Assembly: GCA_004213555.1 (NCBI GenBank)
Contig: SHAP01000004.1
Span: 1-64,000, forward strand
Reading direction: 5' to 3'
DNA: 64,000 nucleotides
Source: Phycisphaeraceae bacterium
GTDB taxonomy: Bacteria; Planctomycetota; Phycisphaerae; Phycisphaerales; SM1A02
The position numbers and the translations under genes were made by a program. The notes below the pieces were generated by a model, which saw nothing but the letters and a program-made list of their open reading frames with translations, searched no databases and had not been told where the DNA came from. The first letter of the stretch is position 1, and every line of letters starts with the position of its first letter. Shown one piece after another: positions 45,695-55,300 of this stretch.

Positions 45695-45767
45695 GACACG
45701 CGTTGGCGTGTCCAAGGCATGTTCACGCAGACAAATTCGTCATTGATCCTAGGAGATCGGATCAATG
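45695..45767. repeat. Two inverted repeats between rpsU and hppA
   Basis: GACACGC-GTTG-GCGTGTC (45695-45712) and CATTGATCC-N9-GGATCAATG (45741-45767) are perfect hairpins in the 152-base gap. Neither has a T tract, so they may be processing or regulatory structures rather than terminators. Confidence 0.4.
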
Positions 45768-45805
45768 GAACGAAATGCGTCAATGAAAAGCCAAAGATGT
45801 CAGGA

Positions 45806-46015
45806 TCAGCGGCGACGGCCGCCCGCTTGCGGGCTTGTGCGCACCAGTCGAGAAGCTGCTTTCCGAGTGGCACGACGGCGGCGTTCGGAAGGCTTTTCGA
45901 AGTATTGACGCTTCTTGACCTCTTTGGTCAGGCCTTCCTTCTCACACAGCTTTTTAAACCGGCGCATCATTTGTTGCACGCTTTCGCCGGTTCGGGTCTT
46001 GATTCGAATCGCCAT
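45806..46015 (-). CDS. rpsU: 30S ribosomal protein S21
   Basis: 69 residues with the bS21 pattern: GESVQQMMRRFKKLCEKEG, then VKKRQYFEKPSERRRR and a basic tail. AAGGAG precedes ATG 46015 by about 10 bases, so this gene uses an ordinary leader. S21 contacts the anti-Shine-Dalgarno region of 16S rRNA; its retention fits the mix of leadered and apparently leaderless genes here. It is divergent from the NYN-domain gene. Confidence 0.93.
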   Translation of the reverse strand: MAIRIKTRTGESVQQMMRRFKKLCEKEGLTKEVKKRQYFEKPSERRRRATRKAASRLVRTSPQAGGRRR

Positions 46016-46102
46016 AAGTCATGAGCTCCTTGGGGGGAAACGACTATTTCACCCGAAAACGCGCCTCCCGTCAAGCAGAGATGTGAAGGTATCTTGGGGG
46101 GC

Positions 46103-46777
46103 ATGGCCCGTGTGATCTTGGACACCAACAACGTGCTGGGGGCAACGGAGACTCTCCCCACCGAGATTGCCGGCCCAACCCTGCAAGAATTCGTCGAGCT
46201 CCTGAAAGTCTCGAGGCGGTCTCCCGATGGATTCCTGTTGGTCTGCGACGGTACACCTTGGGAAGATGCCCCCAGAAACCTGCCCAGTGGCATGAAATTG
46301 ACGTTCTCGGGGCATGGTGTGACCGCAGATGACGTCATCGCCCGAGTTGTCTCAAAAAGTTCGATTTCCCGCCAACTTCTGGTCGTCACGACCGATCGCG
46401 CCCTACAAACCCGCGTCAAACGCCACAAGGCCTCCACCATGGACTCCAAAGCTTTTCTCGAAGAGTTGGGATTGGACTGGGCGCGGGAGTCCGCGTCCCC
46501 GAAGCGGCCTTCGGAGACCCCAAACCTTGACCCGAACACGGTGCTCCCACCGGATGTGATGGCCGAGGCCGAGTCGGTAAAACCACAAAAAAGCGATACT
46601 TTGCCATCAATTTGGAATAAAATATCTCCAAAATCTGTGAAAAGTCGAGATCCTGTTGAAAACATTCAGCCGGACAAGCCTCTGGATGAGCCGCCGCATG
46701 GTGGATTTTCATTTGATCCCAAAACCCTTGAGGATGCCGAACGCATCGCCAAAGGACACCCCCCCCATGACCCCTAA
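46103..46777 (+). CDS. YacP-like NYN-domain protein
   Basis: 224 residues. Residues about 1-125 match the PIN-like NYN (YacP) fold: acidic D7-T-N-N at the N-terminus, LLVCDG, FSGHGVTADDVIARVV and LLVVTTDRALQTRVK, giving conserved acidic residues of an RNase-type site. The C-terminal 100 residues are polar linker, including an A/T-richer stretch near 46590-46650. TATCTT ends seven bases before ATG 46103. It overlaps the next gene by 11 bases. Confidence 0.82.
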   Translation: MARVILDTNNVLGATETLPTEIAGPTLQEFVELLKVSRRSPDGFLLVCDGTPWEDAPRNLPSGMKLTFSGHGVTADDVIARVVSKSSISRQLLVVTTDRALQTRVKRHKASTMDSKAFLEELGLDWARESASPKRPSETPNLDPNTVLPPDVMAEAESVKPQKSDTLPSIWNKISPKSVKSRDPVENIQPDKPLDEPPHGGFSFDPKTLEDAERIAKGHPPHDP

Positions 46778-47261
46778 AGGCCAGCTCTTCCTTACCACCT
46801 GTCTTTTTGGGAGCCTGACCGCCTGCGACCGGACCGGGTCGGTTCTGAGCGAGGGATCGCAAGAGATCCAAACCATTGATGGGGTTCCCACGGTGGCTTC
46901 AGATGACCCCATGTATTTGGCGTGCATTGAAGAAGCCAAAAACGATGCCCAACGCAGCCTTGCTGGGGCGAGAGCCCGTTGGATGGCTGGAGACATGGAG
47001 GCCCAACGCCGCTTCGTTGTTTTGTATGCCCCTTCCGAAGCCGGCACCACGGTTTGGCTGCAGCCACGCCACTGGGGCCCGTTTCGCTTGGAGTGTGTTC
47101 CGCTCGAAACCGACCTGGTGGAAGAGGGCGACATCGTCGTGCTGACACCGGAACAAATTTTAGATTGGGCCGAATTCGGGACCGAGGGTGATGTTCCCAT
47201 CAAAGGCGGGTTCACCGATCGCTGCGGACGCATGCTGGAAAAAGCACGCCTGCCGGGATGA
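46767..47261 (+). CDS. DUF2314-like lipoprotein
   Basis: 164 residues. Lipobox LTAC (lipidated Cys about residue 20). The mature domain has SDDPMYLACIEEAKNDAQRS, RRFVVLYAPSEAGTTVWLQP and VVLTPEQILDWAEF followed by IKGGFT, close to the DUF2314 pattern of a predicted beta-strand/helix domain. Function unknown. Translation is probably coupled to the NYN gene through the 11-base overlap. Confidence 0.7.
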   Translation: MTPKGQLFLTTCLFGSLTACDRTGSVLSEGSQEIQTIDGVPTVASDDPMYLACIEEAKNDAQRSLAGARARWMAGDMEAQRRFVVLYAPSEAGTTVWLQPRHWGPFRLECVPLETDLVEEGDIVVLTPEQILDWAEFGTEGDVPIKGGFTDRCGRMLEKARLPG

Positions 47262-47293
47262 GGTAAAAAAGAACCGGACCGCCCAAGGCAACT

Positions 47294-47899
47294 TCAGGGA
47301 TACAGCCGGGTCGCCGCAAATCCATCTTCGTCAGAGGCGGTCCAACGCACCCGATCATGCAGACGGTGGGGATGACCTTGCCAAATTTCGACCGCATCCA
47401 AACTGACACGGTACCCACCCCAAAATGGGGGCCTTGGAACCGGGGCTCCTGAGAATTTGACCCGCATCGCTTCGACTTCTTGTTCAAACTGAGAACGGTT
47501 CGACAAAGACTTGCTCTGCTGACTGGCCCAAGCACCAAGTTGGCTCTCCGGATGTCGAGCCGCGAAGTACGCATCAGAAACTTCAGGTTCAACCTGCGAA
47601 ATGCGGCCTTCGATTCGGATTTGACGATCGGTTTGATCCCAATGGAACAACACCGACGCGCGACCCGAAGCAATCATGGCCAACGACTTGCGTGACTCGT
47701 AGTTGGTATAAAAAACCACACCACGTTTGTCAAAGCCGCGGCGAAGTACGGTGCGGACCGAAGGGGTGCCATCCGCATCGACGGTGGCGAGGTACATCGC
47801 ATTGGGATTGGGAACGTCCAACGCATCTCCCTCAGCAAACCAGGCTTCCATCCAAGCCAAAGGTGAGGCAGGTGGATCATCAAAATCGAACTGGGTCAT
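47294..47899 (-). CDS. pdxH: Pyridoxamine 5'-phosphate oxidase
   Basis: FMN enzyme forming pyridoxal phosphate. 201 residues with AMYLATVDADGTPSVRTVL, FYTNYESRKSL, the FHWDQTDRQIRIEG strand, SQLGAWASQQSK and the C-terminal GYRVSLDAVEIWQG and HDRVRW-like motifs. TAGCAT ends six bases before ATG 47899. No PLP-synthesis partner is adjacent. Confidence 0.95.
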   Translation of the reverse strand: MTQFDFDDPPASPLAWMEAWFAEGDALDVPNPNAMYLATVDADGTPSVRTVLRRGFDKRGVVFYTNYESRKSLAMIASGRASVLFHWDQTDRQIRIEGRISQVEPEVSDAYFAARHPESQLGAWASQQSKSLSNRSQFEQEVEAMRVKFSGAPVPRPPFWGGYRVSLDAVEIWQGHPHRLHDRVRWTASDEDGFAATRLYP

Positions 47900-47915
47900 A
47901 CGGCCATGCTAGGAG

Positions 47916-47947
47916 CAAAAGAAAAGGGAGGACCCGAAGGTCCTCCC
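47916..47947 (-). terminator. Intrinsic terminator after the metalloprotease gene
   Basis: On the minus strand GGGAGGACC-TTCG-GGTCCTCCC, a perfect 9-bp stem with a stable TTCG tetraloop, is followed by TTTTCTTTT. It separates the metalloprotease from pdxH. Confidence 0.92.
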
Positions 47948-47970
47948 AAGAAAGACAAGTTGTCTTCAGG

Positions 47971-50658
47971 TCAAGACGCACTGAAGAAGCGACCAAGAAC
48001 CGCCGCGGGCTGGGTTGCGCCGGCCACGGTTTCAATGCGGTTCAGGGCACGATCCACCGCCATGTGCAGGTCGTCCAAGTGGGCTTCCGTGTAAGGGTCA
48101 GCCTTGCCCTTCATCGCGCGAGCCAATCGACCTTTCAACCGCTTCAGGTGCATGGTGGAGAGCGTTCGGGTGGGGCCGGGCATGCCAGACTTTCCGGATG
48201 ACAATTCTGCCAATCGCGAGACAAGCTCAGCCTGAAGACCACGACGCCAGTTGGAGATGGCGGGCTCGCGAGAGGAACCACCATTCACTTGACCATCCAG
48301 TTCGCGGAATACGTTGCCCACCACTTCATCCATGACCTCGGCCAAGGTGATTTGGTCGGTGTCAGACGGCGTGGCGATTTCGTTGTCGTAGATCCGGCGC
48401 AAGGTCACAGGGTTCATGATCTGCGACAGGGCGGAACGCTGAATACCCGAGATCCGGCTGTGGATGGGGAACGTTGGATCAGAGCGATCACCTTCGGAAT
48501 TGTCGGACCATTGGTCGGTGGTCATGTGATGCAACAACTCAGTGGTCATACCGAATGCTTCATCTTCGAAAGCGTTGGCCATGACAAAGGCCAAAGCCTC
48601 GCGCTGAGGATCGGCTTCAACCGGCATGACTGGAGCACGACCATCAGGATCGCCCTTCTGGTTCCTCGAAACATCCGAGCCACCCAGCCAGTTGGCCATC
48701 ATGGAAATCATCCGACTTTGCATCGACAGCGTCTTGAGGTAGCCCGTCCGCGAACGTGACCAACTTTCACCATCTTTGACGAAATCAGAGAGGATCTTCT
48801 CTCGCTTCATTCCGACGATCTGCATGATCTCCATTGCGTAGTCATGCGGGTCGGCCGTGAAGTCGTACCGACGAGCGAATGGATCGGGGCCGACCGTGTC
48901 ATCATCGGTGAGGTACGCGTGCTCAGGCACGTTCACTTCTGTAAGCACTTCGGTCGGATCACCGAACGTGTAGCCATATCGGATGGCCCACTTGTCGTAA
49001 GGACCAACGTCGATCATGGTGAAGTCACCTTGTACTTCGCCGGTATCAACACGGAAGTTTGGCGGCAGGTAGTCCATCACGGAACCTGCGATTGTCTTCT
49101 TGCCTTTGAACTCTTCCGAGTTCATCTGCTCGTGGGTGTAGAGACTGGATGCTTTGAAGTTGTGACGCAAGCCCAGGGTGTGACCCACTTCGTGACACAC
49201 CAACTCGGCAAACAAGGGACCGACAAACCACTCGGGAATACCGTCCAATTGTGCGCCGTCATCACCCTCGGGGGCGAACATGGCGAGGTCTTCACCCATC
49301 AGCCCTGCGAAAGCCATGTGCGAGGCCAAGCCTTGGGCGGCCATGCACTCGGTGCATCCAGCCGAAGTACAGGTGCCGTAGAGATCGGGGTTGTGTGCGA
49401 TCGCAGGCTCGGCGGCGTCGGCGGTCACCGAGGTCCGGGCCGCGATCAATTCCGCCCGGCGAGCTGGAGAAGCCACCAACAAGCGTGGGTCCCAATGGGG
49501 GTTGGCGTCGTACCACGCACGCAGATCAGGGCTCATCCCTTCAGCCACGATGTCCGGGGAGTCTTCGTAGTACCAGCCCCAGTAGGCCCGGATCCAACCG
49601 TCGGTCAAAACGATGTCGGCATCAAAAATCTCACCCGTCAAAGGGTTGGCCCGTGAAGGACCAATAGCAGTTGACACGTCGTTGTTCAGCCAGCGAATAA
49701 AGCTGTACCGGACGTCTTCTGGATCTTTGTCCATGTGAGCGCCAGTTTGCTTGTCTTGGAAGTACACCTCGATGGCGTTGTCGATGCCCACTTCGGCAAA
49801 CGCGTTGTTCCAATAGAGGACGCCCTGACGCAACCAGCGGCGGTACCGGACCGGAACCGTGTGCTCGATGTAGTAAATGATGGGTTCCTTGGGCGGAGAC
49901 ATCTTCAAGCTGGGGTCCCGCTTTTGGAGATTCCAGCGGTGGATGTATCGCTTCCATTTGGTCTTTTGGTTGTAATCGCCAAGGTCACGGTAGCTGGTCA
50001 TGAAGTAACCAATTCGGTTGTCTGCTTCACGAGGCTTGTAGCCGCTGTTTCGGGGCAAGTCGACAATCGAGAAGTACAGACCAACAATTTGGCCACTTCG
50101 ATTGGGGACATCGAACGACACCACCGTGTTTTGGGGGAAGGTCTTGGCGGTGACGACTTCGGCCAGGCCAGCGTTCAGACCACCAAGTCCCAAACCACCA
50201 GCGGCGGAGCGGAGCAGCAGGCTGTCCAAGTCCACAACGGGTTGGCCCGATGGACCCATTGCAAGAATGGGAATGTCAAACAACATGGTGTCGGTGAAGA
50301 TTCGTCGCACCGAATCTTTGGATTCTTGTTCACCATTGGACCGGGTGTCCAACTCGGGAGTCATGACCATCAAGCGGTCACCATTGCGCTTCCAGTACAC
50401 CAGCACTTCGGGGCCTTGCAGTCCCGCGAAGATGGTGCCACGGTTTTGCGTAGCCGCAATGATGTGCTGCTGTCGTTCCCAACCCCGGGGCAATTCTGCC
50501 AAGAGGTCGTTGTCTTTTTTCCAGATTCGATAGAGCGGCCGGGAACCGTCCGCGGTCGAAACGACTTCTTTGAATCCGTTGGATACTTGATCGAATTTGG
50601 GGAGGTCGGCGGTCGCCAGCGAAGCGGCGGCCAGTGCGAGTGCGACGATGCGATGCAT
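47971..50658 (-). CDS. Large secreted zinc metalloprotease (DUF5117/DUF4953 type)
   Basis: 895 residues from ATG 50658 (AGGAG upstream). Signal peptide about 1-18. The metzincin-like zinc motif HEVGHTLGLRHNF is at about residue 485, preceded by the DUF5117-type region (PQNTVVSFDVPNRSG, GYFMTSYRDLGDY, VRYRRWLRQGVLYWNNAFAE) and followed by VMDYLPPNF and the DUF4953-type helical C-terminus. No other catalytic domain is seen. Substrates are unknown. It has a structured leader and its own terminator, so it is a single-gene unit. Confidence 0.88.
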   Translation of the reverse strand: MHRIVALALAAASLATADLPKFDQVSNGFKEVVSTADGSRPLYRIWKKDNDLLAELPRGWERQQHIIAATQNRGTIFAGLQGPEVLVYWKRNGDRLMVMTPELDTRSNGEQESKDSVRRIFTDTMLFDIPILAMGPSGQPVVDLDSLLLRSAAGGLGLGGLNAGLAEVVTAKTFPQNTVVSFDVPNRSGQIVGLYFSIVDLPRNSGYKPREADNRIGYFMTSYRDLGDYNQKTKWKRYIHRWNLQKRDPSLKMSPPKEPIIYYIEHTVPVRYRRWLRQGVLYWNNAFAEVGIDNAIEVYFQDKQTGAHMDKDPEDVRYSFIRWLNNDVSTAIGPSRANPLTGEIFDADIVLTDGWIRAYWGWYYEDSPDIVAEGMSPDLRAWYDANPHWDPRLLVASPARRAELIAARTSVTADAAEPAIAHNPDLYGTCTSAGCTECMAAQGLASHMAFAGLMGEDLAMFAPEGDDGAQLDGIPEWFVGPLFAELVCHEVGHTLGLRHNFKASSLYTHEQMNSEEFKGKKTIAGSVMDYLPPNFRVDTGEVQGDFTMIDVGPYDKWAIRYGYTFGDPTEVLTEVNVPEHAYLTDDDTVGPDPFARRYDFTADPHDYAMEIMQIVGMKREKILSDFVKDGESWSRSRTGYLKTLSMQSRMISMMANWLGGSDVSRNQKGDPDGRAPVMPVEADPQREALAFVMANAFEDEAFGMTTELLHHMTTDQWSDNSEGDRSDPTFPIHSRISGIQRSALSQIMNPVTLRRIYDNEIATPSDTDQITLAEVMDEVVGNVFRELDGQVNGGSSREPAISNWRRGLQAELVSRLAELSSGKSGMPGPTRTLSTMHLKRLKGRLARAMKGKADPYTEAHLDDLHMAVDRALNRIETVAGATQPAAVLGRFFSAS

Positions 50659-50787
50659 GGAAGGATCTCCTGAAAAGGGTAAAAACGGTGCAGATTTCGC
50701 TGGTCCTTCATCGGATGGAACCGCACTGCCAGATGTTCCGGACTTGCACCGGTCACATTTTCGGACCATCCCTTGAGACGGTCAAAA
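50659..50787 (-). promoter_or_regulatory. Structured 5' leader of the metalloprotease gene with alternative stems
   Basis: On the minus strand GGATGG (50766-50771) can pair with CCATCC (50713-50718), while the overlapping GGTCC (50763-50767) can pair with GGACC (50702-50706); the two cannot form together. Inside lies a hairpin ATGT-CCGG / CCGG-ACAT (50732-50758) with GGTGCAAGTCC in its loop side. The layout resembles a riboswitch-like switch, but no known class is assigned. The remaining bases to 50904 show no gene. Confidence 0.35.
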
Positions 50788-50904
50788 TGCGGCATATTCT
50801 CGGACGCACTTTGGCAAGATCACGCCATGGAACAGCACAGCCGAGTCAACGACTGTAGCAACGAGAAGGGGCTATGCCCCCCAAATTTCAGGAGAAAAGG
50901 GGCC

Positions 50905-51417
50905 TCAGCCTTCAATCGGAGGCAAAGGGAAAGTCTTGTCAGACTGGGCTTTACGGAAAGCTCTGTACCTGGCATCGATCGCCTCATCGGTGCCCGCCAA
51001 CATCGCCACTGAGAAAAGAGCGGCATTGGTGGCACCGGCCGAACCGATGGCGAAGGTCGCGACAGGGATTCCCTTGGGCATCTGGGCCATCGACAGCAAA
51101 GAATCCAAGCCTTCGAGGCTCCATGCTTTCATTGGACAAGCCAACACAGGGATCGGTGTCAACGCCGCGGCCACCCCAGCCAAGTGGGCGGCTCCGCCAG
51201 CCGCGCAAATCAGGGCCCGAATGCCACGTTCTTCCGCAGATCCGCAGTAGTGCTCAAGCCGCCGTGGGGCACGGTGGGCCGAGATCACATTGGCTTCGTA
51301 AGGCACATCCAAATCGCGGAGGGTTTTTGCCGCCGCCTGCATGGTGGGCCAATCGCTGGATGAACCCATCAAAATTCCAATTTTGGCGTTGGCCACGGTC
51401 TCGTATTGGTCAGGCAT
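50905..51417 (-). CDS. purE: N5-carboxyaminoimidazole ribonucleotide mutase
   Basis: Purine synthesis enzyme converting N5-CAIR to CAIR. 170 residues with IGILMGSSSDWPTM, VISAHRAPRRL, ICAAGGAAHLAGVAAALT and PMKAWSLEGLDSLLSMAQMP, all active-site segments of class I PurE. TACAAT ends seven bases before ATG 51417, the leaderless pattern. purK is not in the window. It follows the YciH gene by 20 bases on the same strand. Confidence 0.96.
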   Translation of the reverse strand: MPDQYETVANAKIGILMGSSSDWPTMQAAAKTLRDLDVPYEANVISAHRAPRRLEHYCGSAEERGIRALICAAGGAAHLAGVAAALTPIPVLACPMKAWSLEGLDSLLSMAQMPKGIPVATFAIGSAGATNAALFSVAMLAGTDEAIDARYRAFRKAQSDKTFPLPPIEG

Positions 51418-51437
51418 GGGCGAGATTGTACCGAAGC

Positions 51438-51785
51438 TCAGCCTTCCCGTGCGAGATAGCCAAGTTCGGCAAGCAATGCCAACACCAAACCAACGTGTTC
51501 ACCTTGGACTTCCACCGAGTCATCTCGGGTGGTGCCTCCGCCGCCGCACTTCGGCTTAAGTTCCCGCAAGATGCGAGGCAGATCCGAGGCCACCGGATCA
51601 AAGCCCCGAGCCACGGTGGCCTTCCGGCCACCCGGGCGTTTCTCCACCCGCACCAGAATTTTTTGGTCTTGGGGACGACAGGGATGGCCTTCCGCATCTC
51701 GAGGGCACCCACAATCGACCATCTTCTTTTGACACGCCGGACACGTCACGGGGCGTTCGAGGGATGTGCCGTCAAACAAGCCCAC
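51438..51785 (-). CDS. YciH/SUI1-family translation factor with N-terminal Cys motif
   Basis: 115 residues. The C-terminal SUI1 fold is clear (KILVRVEKRPGGRKATVARG, LPRILRELKPKCGGGGTT, VEVQGEHVGLVLALL). The N-terminus has a small Cys cluster (CPACQKKMVDCGC) that may bind zinc. Bacterial YciH affects start selection, which is of interest beside many leaderless-type starts. The GTG start shares one base with the upstream lipoprotein stop (TAGTG), so translation is coupled. Confidence 0.86.
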   Translation of the reverse strand: MGLFDGTSLERPVTCPACQKKMVDCGCPRDAEGHPCRPQDQKILVRVEKRPGGRKATVARGFDPVASDLPRILRELKPKCGGGGTTRDDSVEVQGEHVGLVLALLAELGYLAREG

Positions 51786-52312
51786 TAGGAACCGCGACCA
51801 ATTTGGATCAGCCGGGGTTCTTCACTGGTTTTCACCATCATCCCTTGATTGGGCTGGAATGAACCACGCAAGTTCACCCACGACAACGGACGCACTTGAT
51901 CGGCAACTTCGCGCAGGTCGAGCGCGATCTGCCAAGCCGGTCCGTACAGCGCATCGACCGACTGCAATCTGGGGTCATCGGTGTTCACCGTCCAACAAGC
52001 TATCGGTGAAGGATCGGCTCCCCGAAGCACCAATTCAAAGAGAAAGGTTCCAGGGACACGAAGCGATGCGGCCGCATAATCCTCAGAGAAAAGCGCGACG
52101 GCGGCTTCAATGCGATCCGGATAGCCGTCCCCGTCAACATCGATGGGTCGCTGTCCGACCAAAAGTGTCATGGCATCAATCGTGATGCCCGCCGGAGGCG
52201 GAGGAATCAAACTGGGAACCGGAGGCAGCGCCCGTCCATCGTTGGTGCGAACATCGGTGGTTTGGCATCCAAGACCGCCGAGCACCAAGAGGCCCAGTGC
52301 GAGAGATCTCAC
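51785..52312 (-). CDS. Lipoprotein coupled to the giant secretin gene
   Basis: 175 residues. Lipobox LGGLGC (lipidated Cys about residue 16). The mature part has a DVDGDGYPDRIEAAVALFSE segment (a calcium-loop-like D-x-D-x-D-G-Y) and a beta-rich region. ATGA overlap with the secretin stop implies coupled expression. Because outer-membrane secretins often need a small lipoprotein pilotin, that role is a reasonable guess, but no sequence match to GspS/PilW/PilF is visible. Confidence 0.72.
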   Translation of the reverse strand: MRSLALGLLVLGGLGCQTTDVRTNDGRALPPVPSLIPPPPAGITIDAMTLLVGQRPIDVDGDGYPDRIEAAVALFSEDYAAASLRVPGTFLFELVLRGADPSPIACWTVNTDDPRLQSVDALYGPAWQIALDLREVADQVRPLSWVNLRGSFQPNQGMMVKTSEEPRLIQIGRGS

Positions 52313-55300
52313 TCTTCCTCCGAAAAATCAAGGCGTTCACCATTGGCATCAAACAACCCACTCGTGGGATTGATCCGTCCGTCACGAATCATGTCGAGCA
52401 CCTCTGGGGGGAGCGACAAACGAGAGGCCTCGGTGTTGGTTATTTCCGACACACGTGAGCTTCGCTGGGGCGAATCGATGACATGGGGGGTCAGTACAAT
52501 CAACAACTCGGTCCGGGCATCGGTTTCTCTTTCGCCACGAAAGAGGTAGCCAAGCCCCGGAAGATCACCAAGCAAGGGGACTTTTTCGGTGCGCTTTTCG
52601 TAGCGGTCGGAGATCAAGCCGCCCAAGACAATGGTCTGTCCGTCCTTCACCGTGACGGTGGTTTCTGCTTCCCGGGTTGTGATCACAGGAGAGATCAAAT
52701 CTTCTGAAATTTGAACCGAGCGTGCAGACAGATCGCGAATCGACGGCTTGACGTCCATCCGGACAAAGCCATCCGGTGTGATGGTTGGTGTGACCTCAAG
52801 TGTGATCCCAAGCTGCTCTTCCCGAGTCGTGGTGTTCACGCCGTTGTCGCTCACCGATTGGGCATCGGCCACACGAATCAAGTCGCCAACCTGCAAACGG
52901 GCTTGCTCGTTGTTGGCCGCCATAACCGCCGGATTTGAGAGGACCTGCAGTCGACCTTGTGCACGCAATGCTCTCAAGAACAAGCCAAAATCGGTCCCCG
53001 AGACTTCCATGCTTGGGGCCGCAACACCGGTGAGCGCGGCGGTCCCAAGCCCAAAGCCCAAAGTGCCCCGTGCGGTTCCACCGCCTGCAGTGACATTCGC
53101 CTCAAGCCCATCAGCGCTGGATCGGTCCAAGGTGACCTCGGCCAACATGACTCCAATCAGCACTTGCGGGGGGTCAACATCGAGTTGCTCAAGCAACTGC
53201 CTCACCCTTTCGGAGTGACGCGGTGAGGCGGAAACCAGCACGGTGTTCGTCTTTTCATCGCCCTTGATGGTGATCTCTCGTTCGAGCAATCGAGTTGCCG
53301 AGCCCAATTGCTCGTCAGACAAGGTGCCCACCAACTTGCGCTGCTCCTCTTCCACAAAATCCGTCACGATGGACGCGACATCGGTTGCTTTTGCATTTCG
53401 CAACTGAACCGTAAAGGTTTCTCTCTCGTTGGCTTCCAAGGAATCGAGCTGCTCCACAACGTTCTTGACCAAATCGAGGTACTTCGGTGTCCCGGAAACC
53501 AACAAAGCGTTGGTTCGGCGGTCGACCGTAATCGAAAGTTGCTGACGCTCGTCGGGGACCGCCGTAAGGTCGTCACCCAGGAACCCTTCACCACCTCCCA
53601 CATCCGAAGCACCACCACCGGCACCAGCAGCACCACCAGCGTCGGCCGGAGCTCCACCTTCACGAGGCTTGAGCACGTATAAATTTCCCGATTGACGCAG
53701 GTTGAAAAGATCAACCAGAATCTCACGCATGGCGGCCGCATCAGCATTGACCAACTCAAACACCCGCACACTCTTCGCTCCGGTGCTTGACGTGTCCAAG
53801 TCGGAAATCATTCGCACCAGCAATGAAAGGGAATCTGGCGGGGCCGAGACAATCACAGAATTCGTTCGAACATCAGGGGTGAGGGCGATGACATCTCGCA
53901 GAGCCAGAGAAACCTCGACCGGATCACCATCCTCACCGAGGTAACGCAGCACGGTGGCCGCCCCTCGCCGCGATCGCCCACCCCCACGCAACACGCTTTC
54001 GATCAAAGATACGGTCTCGATGGCATTCGCCGAAGCCAAGGCAACCGTACGCACTTCAACCAACCGGGCCGGATCCTGCGTGTCAATGCGCTGAATCAAA
54101 TCACGGATCGCACGGACATCACCTGGCGATCCACTCACCAAGATCCCGTTCGAACGAGAATCGGCCACCACTCGCACCGAGTTTGGACGCCGACGGTTGG
54201 CGTCGTCGACGTAAAGATCCTCCAGCAGCTCCACCATGTTTTCTGCGGTGTCACCTTCAACCGAGATCAAAGCCACCTCTCGGTTTCTCAACAGTTGATC
54301 GCCCGTCGATGAAAGCAACTCCACCAAGTACTCAACTTCTTCGAGATTGGCTTGGCTGGCCGCAACGAGCAACGCATTGGAGGATCGCTCGGCTTCCACC
54401 ACCACGCGATCATCAGGTCCGGCGGCATCACCCAGCGAACGCTCGCGTTCTTGCATGAGTTGCTCGATCCGCCGGGCGACGTCGTCGACTTCGAGATTGG
54501 CGGGCACCGCAACCACGTGCAGACCCAGAGCGGGGTCATCAGGTATTTCAAGAAGTTGATCGGTGATGGCCTGCACCACTTCAATGTCTTCTGGTGCGGC
54601 GGCCACCAGCAAGGCTCCGGTGCGGGCGTCTGGGATCACCAAAGCCTGACGCCGCGCACGTTCCGAGGTGGAAAGTCCGACGGTGCGTCGCTCCAGCAAC
54701 CGGCCGACCGCATCTGCCGTCCGGGACAGTCCGGCCCGACCCACCGGAATCACCTCAAAGACGGTCTCGTTGAGGTCACGCTCCACGTCCAGTTGCAGGA
54801 CCAAATCTTGCACAATTTCAAGACCAGTCTGCGTGGCGGTGACCAACACGCTGTTGGATCGAAGATCTGGCAACACCACTGCGGTTTCGGCCACAGCGCG
54901 AGCACCCGCCCCCATTCGCTGTCGCATCTGGGATCGGGCTTGCAGCAAGGACTGCGCGACATCGGCCACCCGTACGGGATCCGCGAACACAAGCGCGATT
55001 GTTTCCACAACCACATCGGAGCTTGCGGTATCCAAAGTGGGCAAGACGGAGCGAGCCAGTTCGAGGGCCGGTGGAGAACCTGAGAGGATGATCGCGTTGC
55101 TGGCCACATCTGGCTCCACCAAAAGCCCATCGTCGTCTCCCAGAGCTCCAATCTCCCGCTGTTCATCAATCACCCGCTGCAACCGGCCGGCCACCAGCTC
55201 GGCCGAAGCATTCGCGAGACCAATGGAAGCAAAGCCGCCCGAGGTTCGAAATGAAGGCACATCGAGCATGCCAATCAGTTCCGCGGCGATTTGCAGGTGC

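Noticed and set aside
43290-45746. Long plus-strand open frames (443 and 347 codons) opposite hppA
   Set aside because: They mirror hppA codons, giving His/Gly/Gln-rich nonsense with no domain. The minus-strand pyrophosphatase explains the region fully.
46590-46650. A/T-rich stretch as a sign of transferred DNA
   Set aside because: It is a short low-complexity linker inside the NYN gene; flanking codon use is like the neighbours and no mobile-element ends are seen.
48289-50673. Several long plus-strand frames opposite the metalloprotease
   Set aside because: They overlap a well-supported gene with HExxH motif and signal peptide; their composition is that of complementary-strand codons.
50700-50772. 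Cobalamin riboswitch upstream of the metalloprotease
   Set aside because: GGTGCAAGTCC resembles the conserved core, but the expected CCCGCnACTGT segment is missing and the gene has no cobalamin link. Kept only as an unassigned structured leader.
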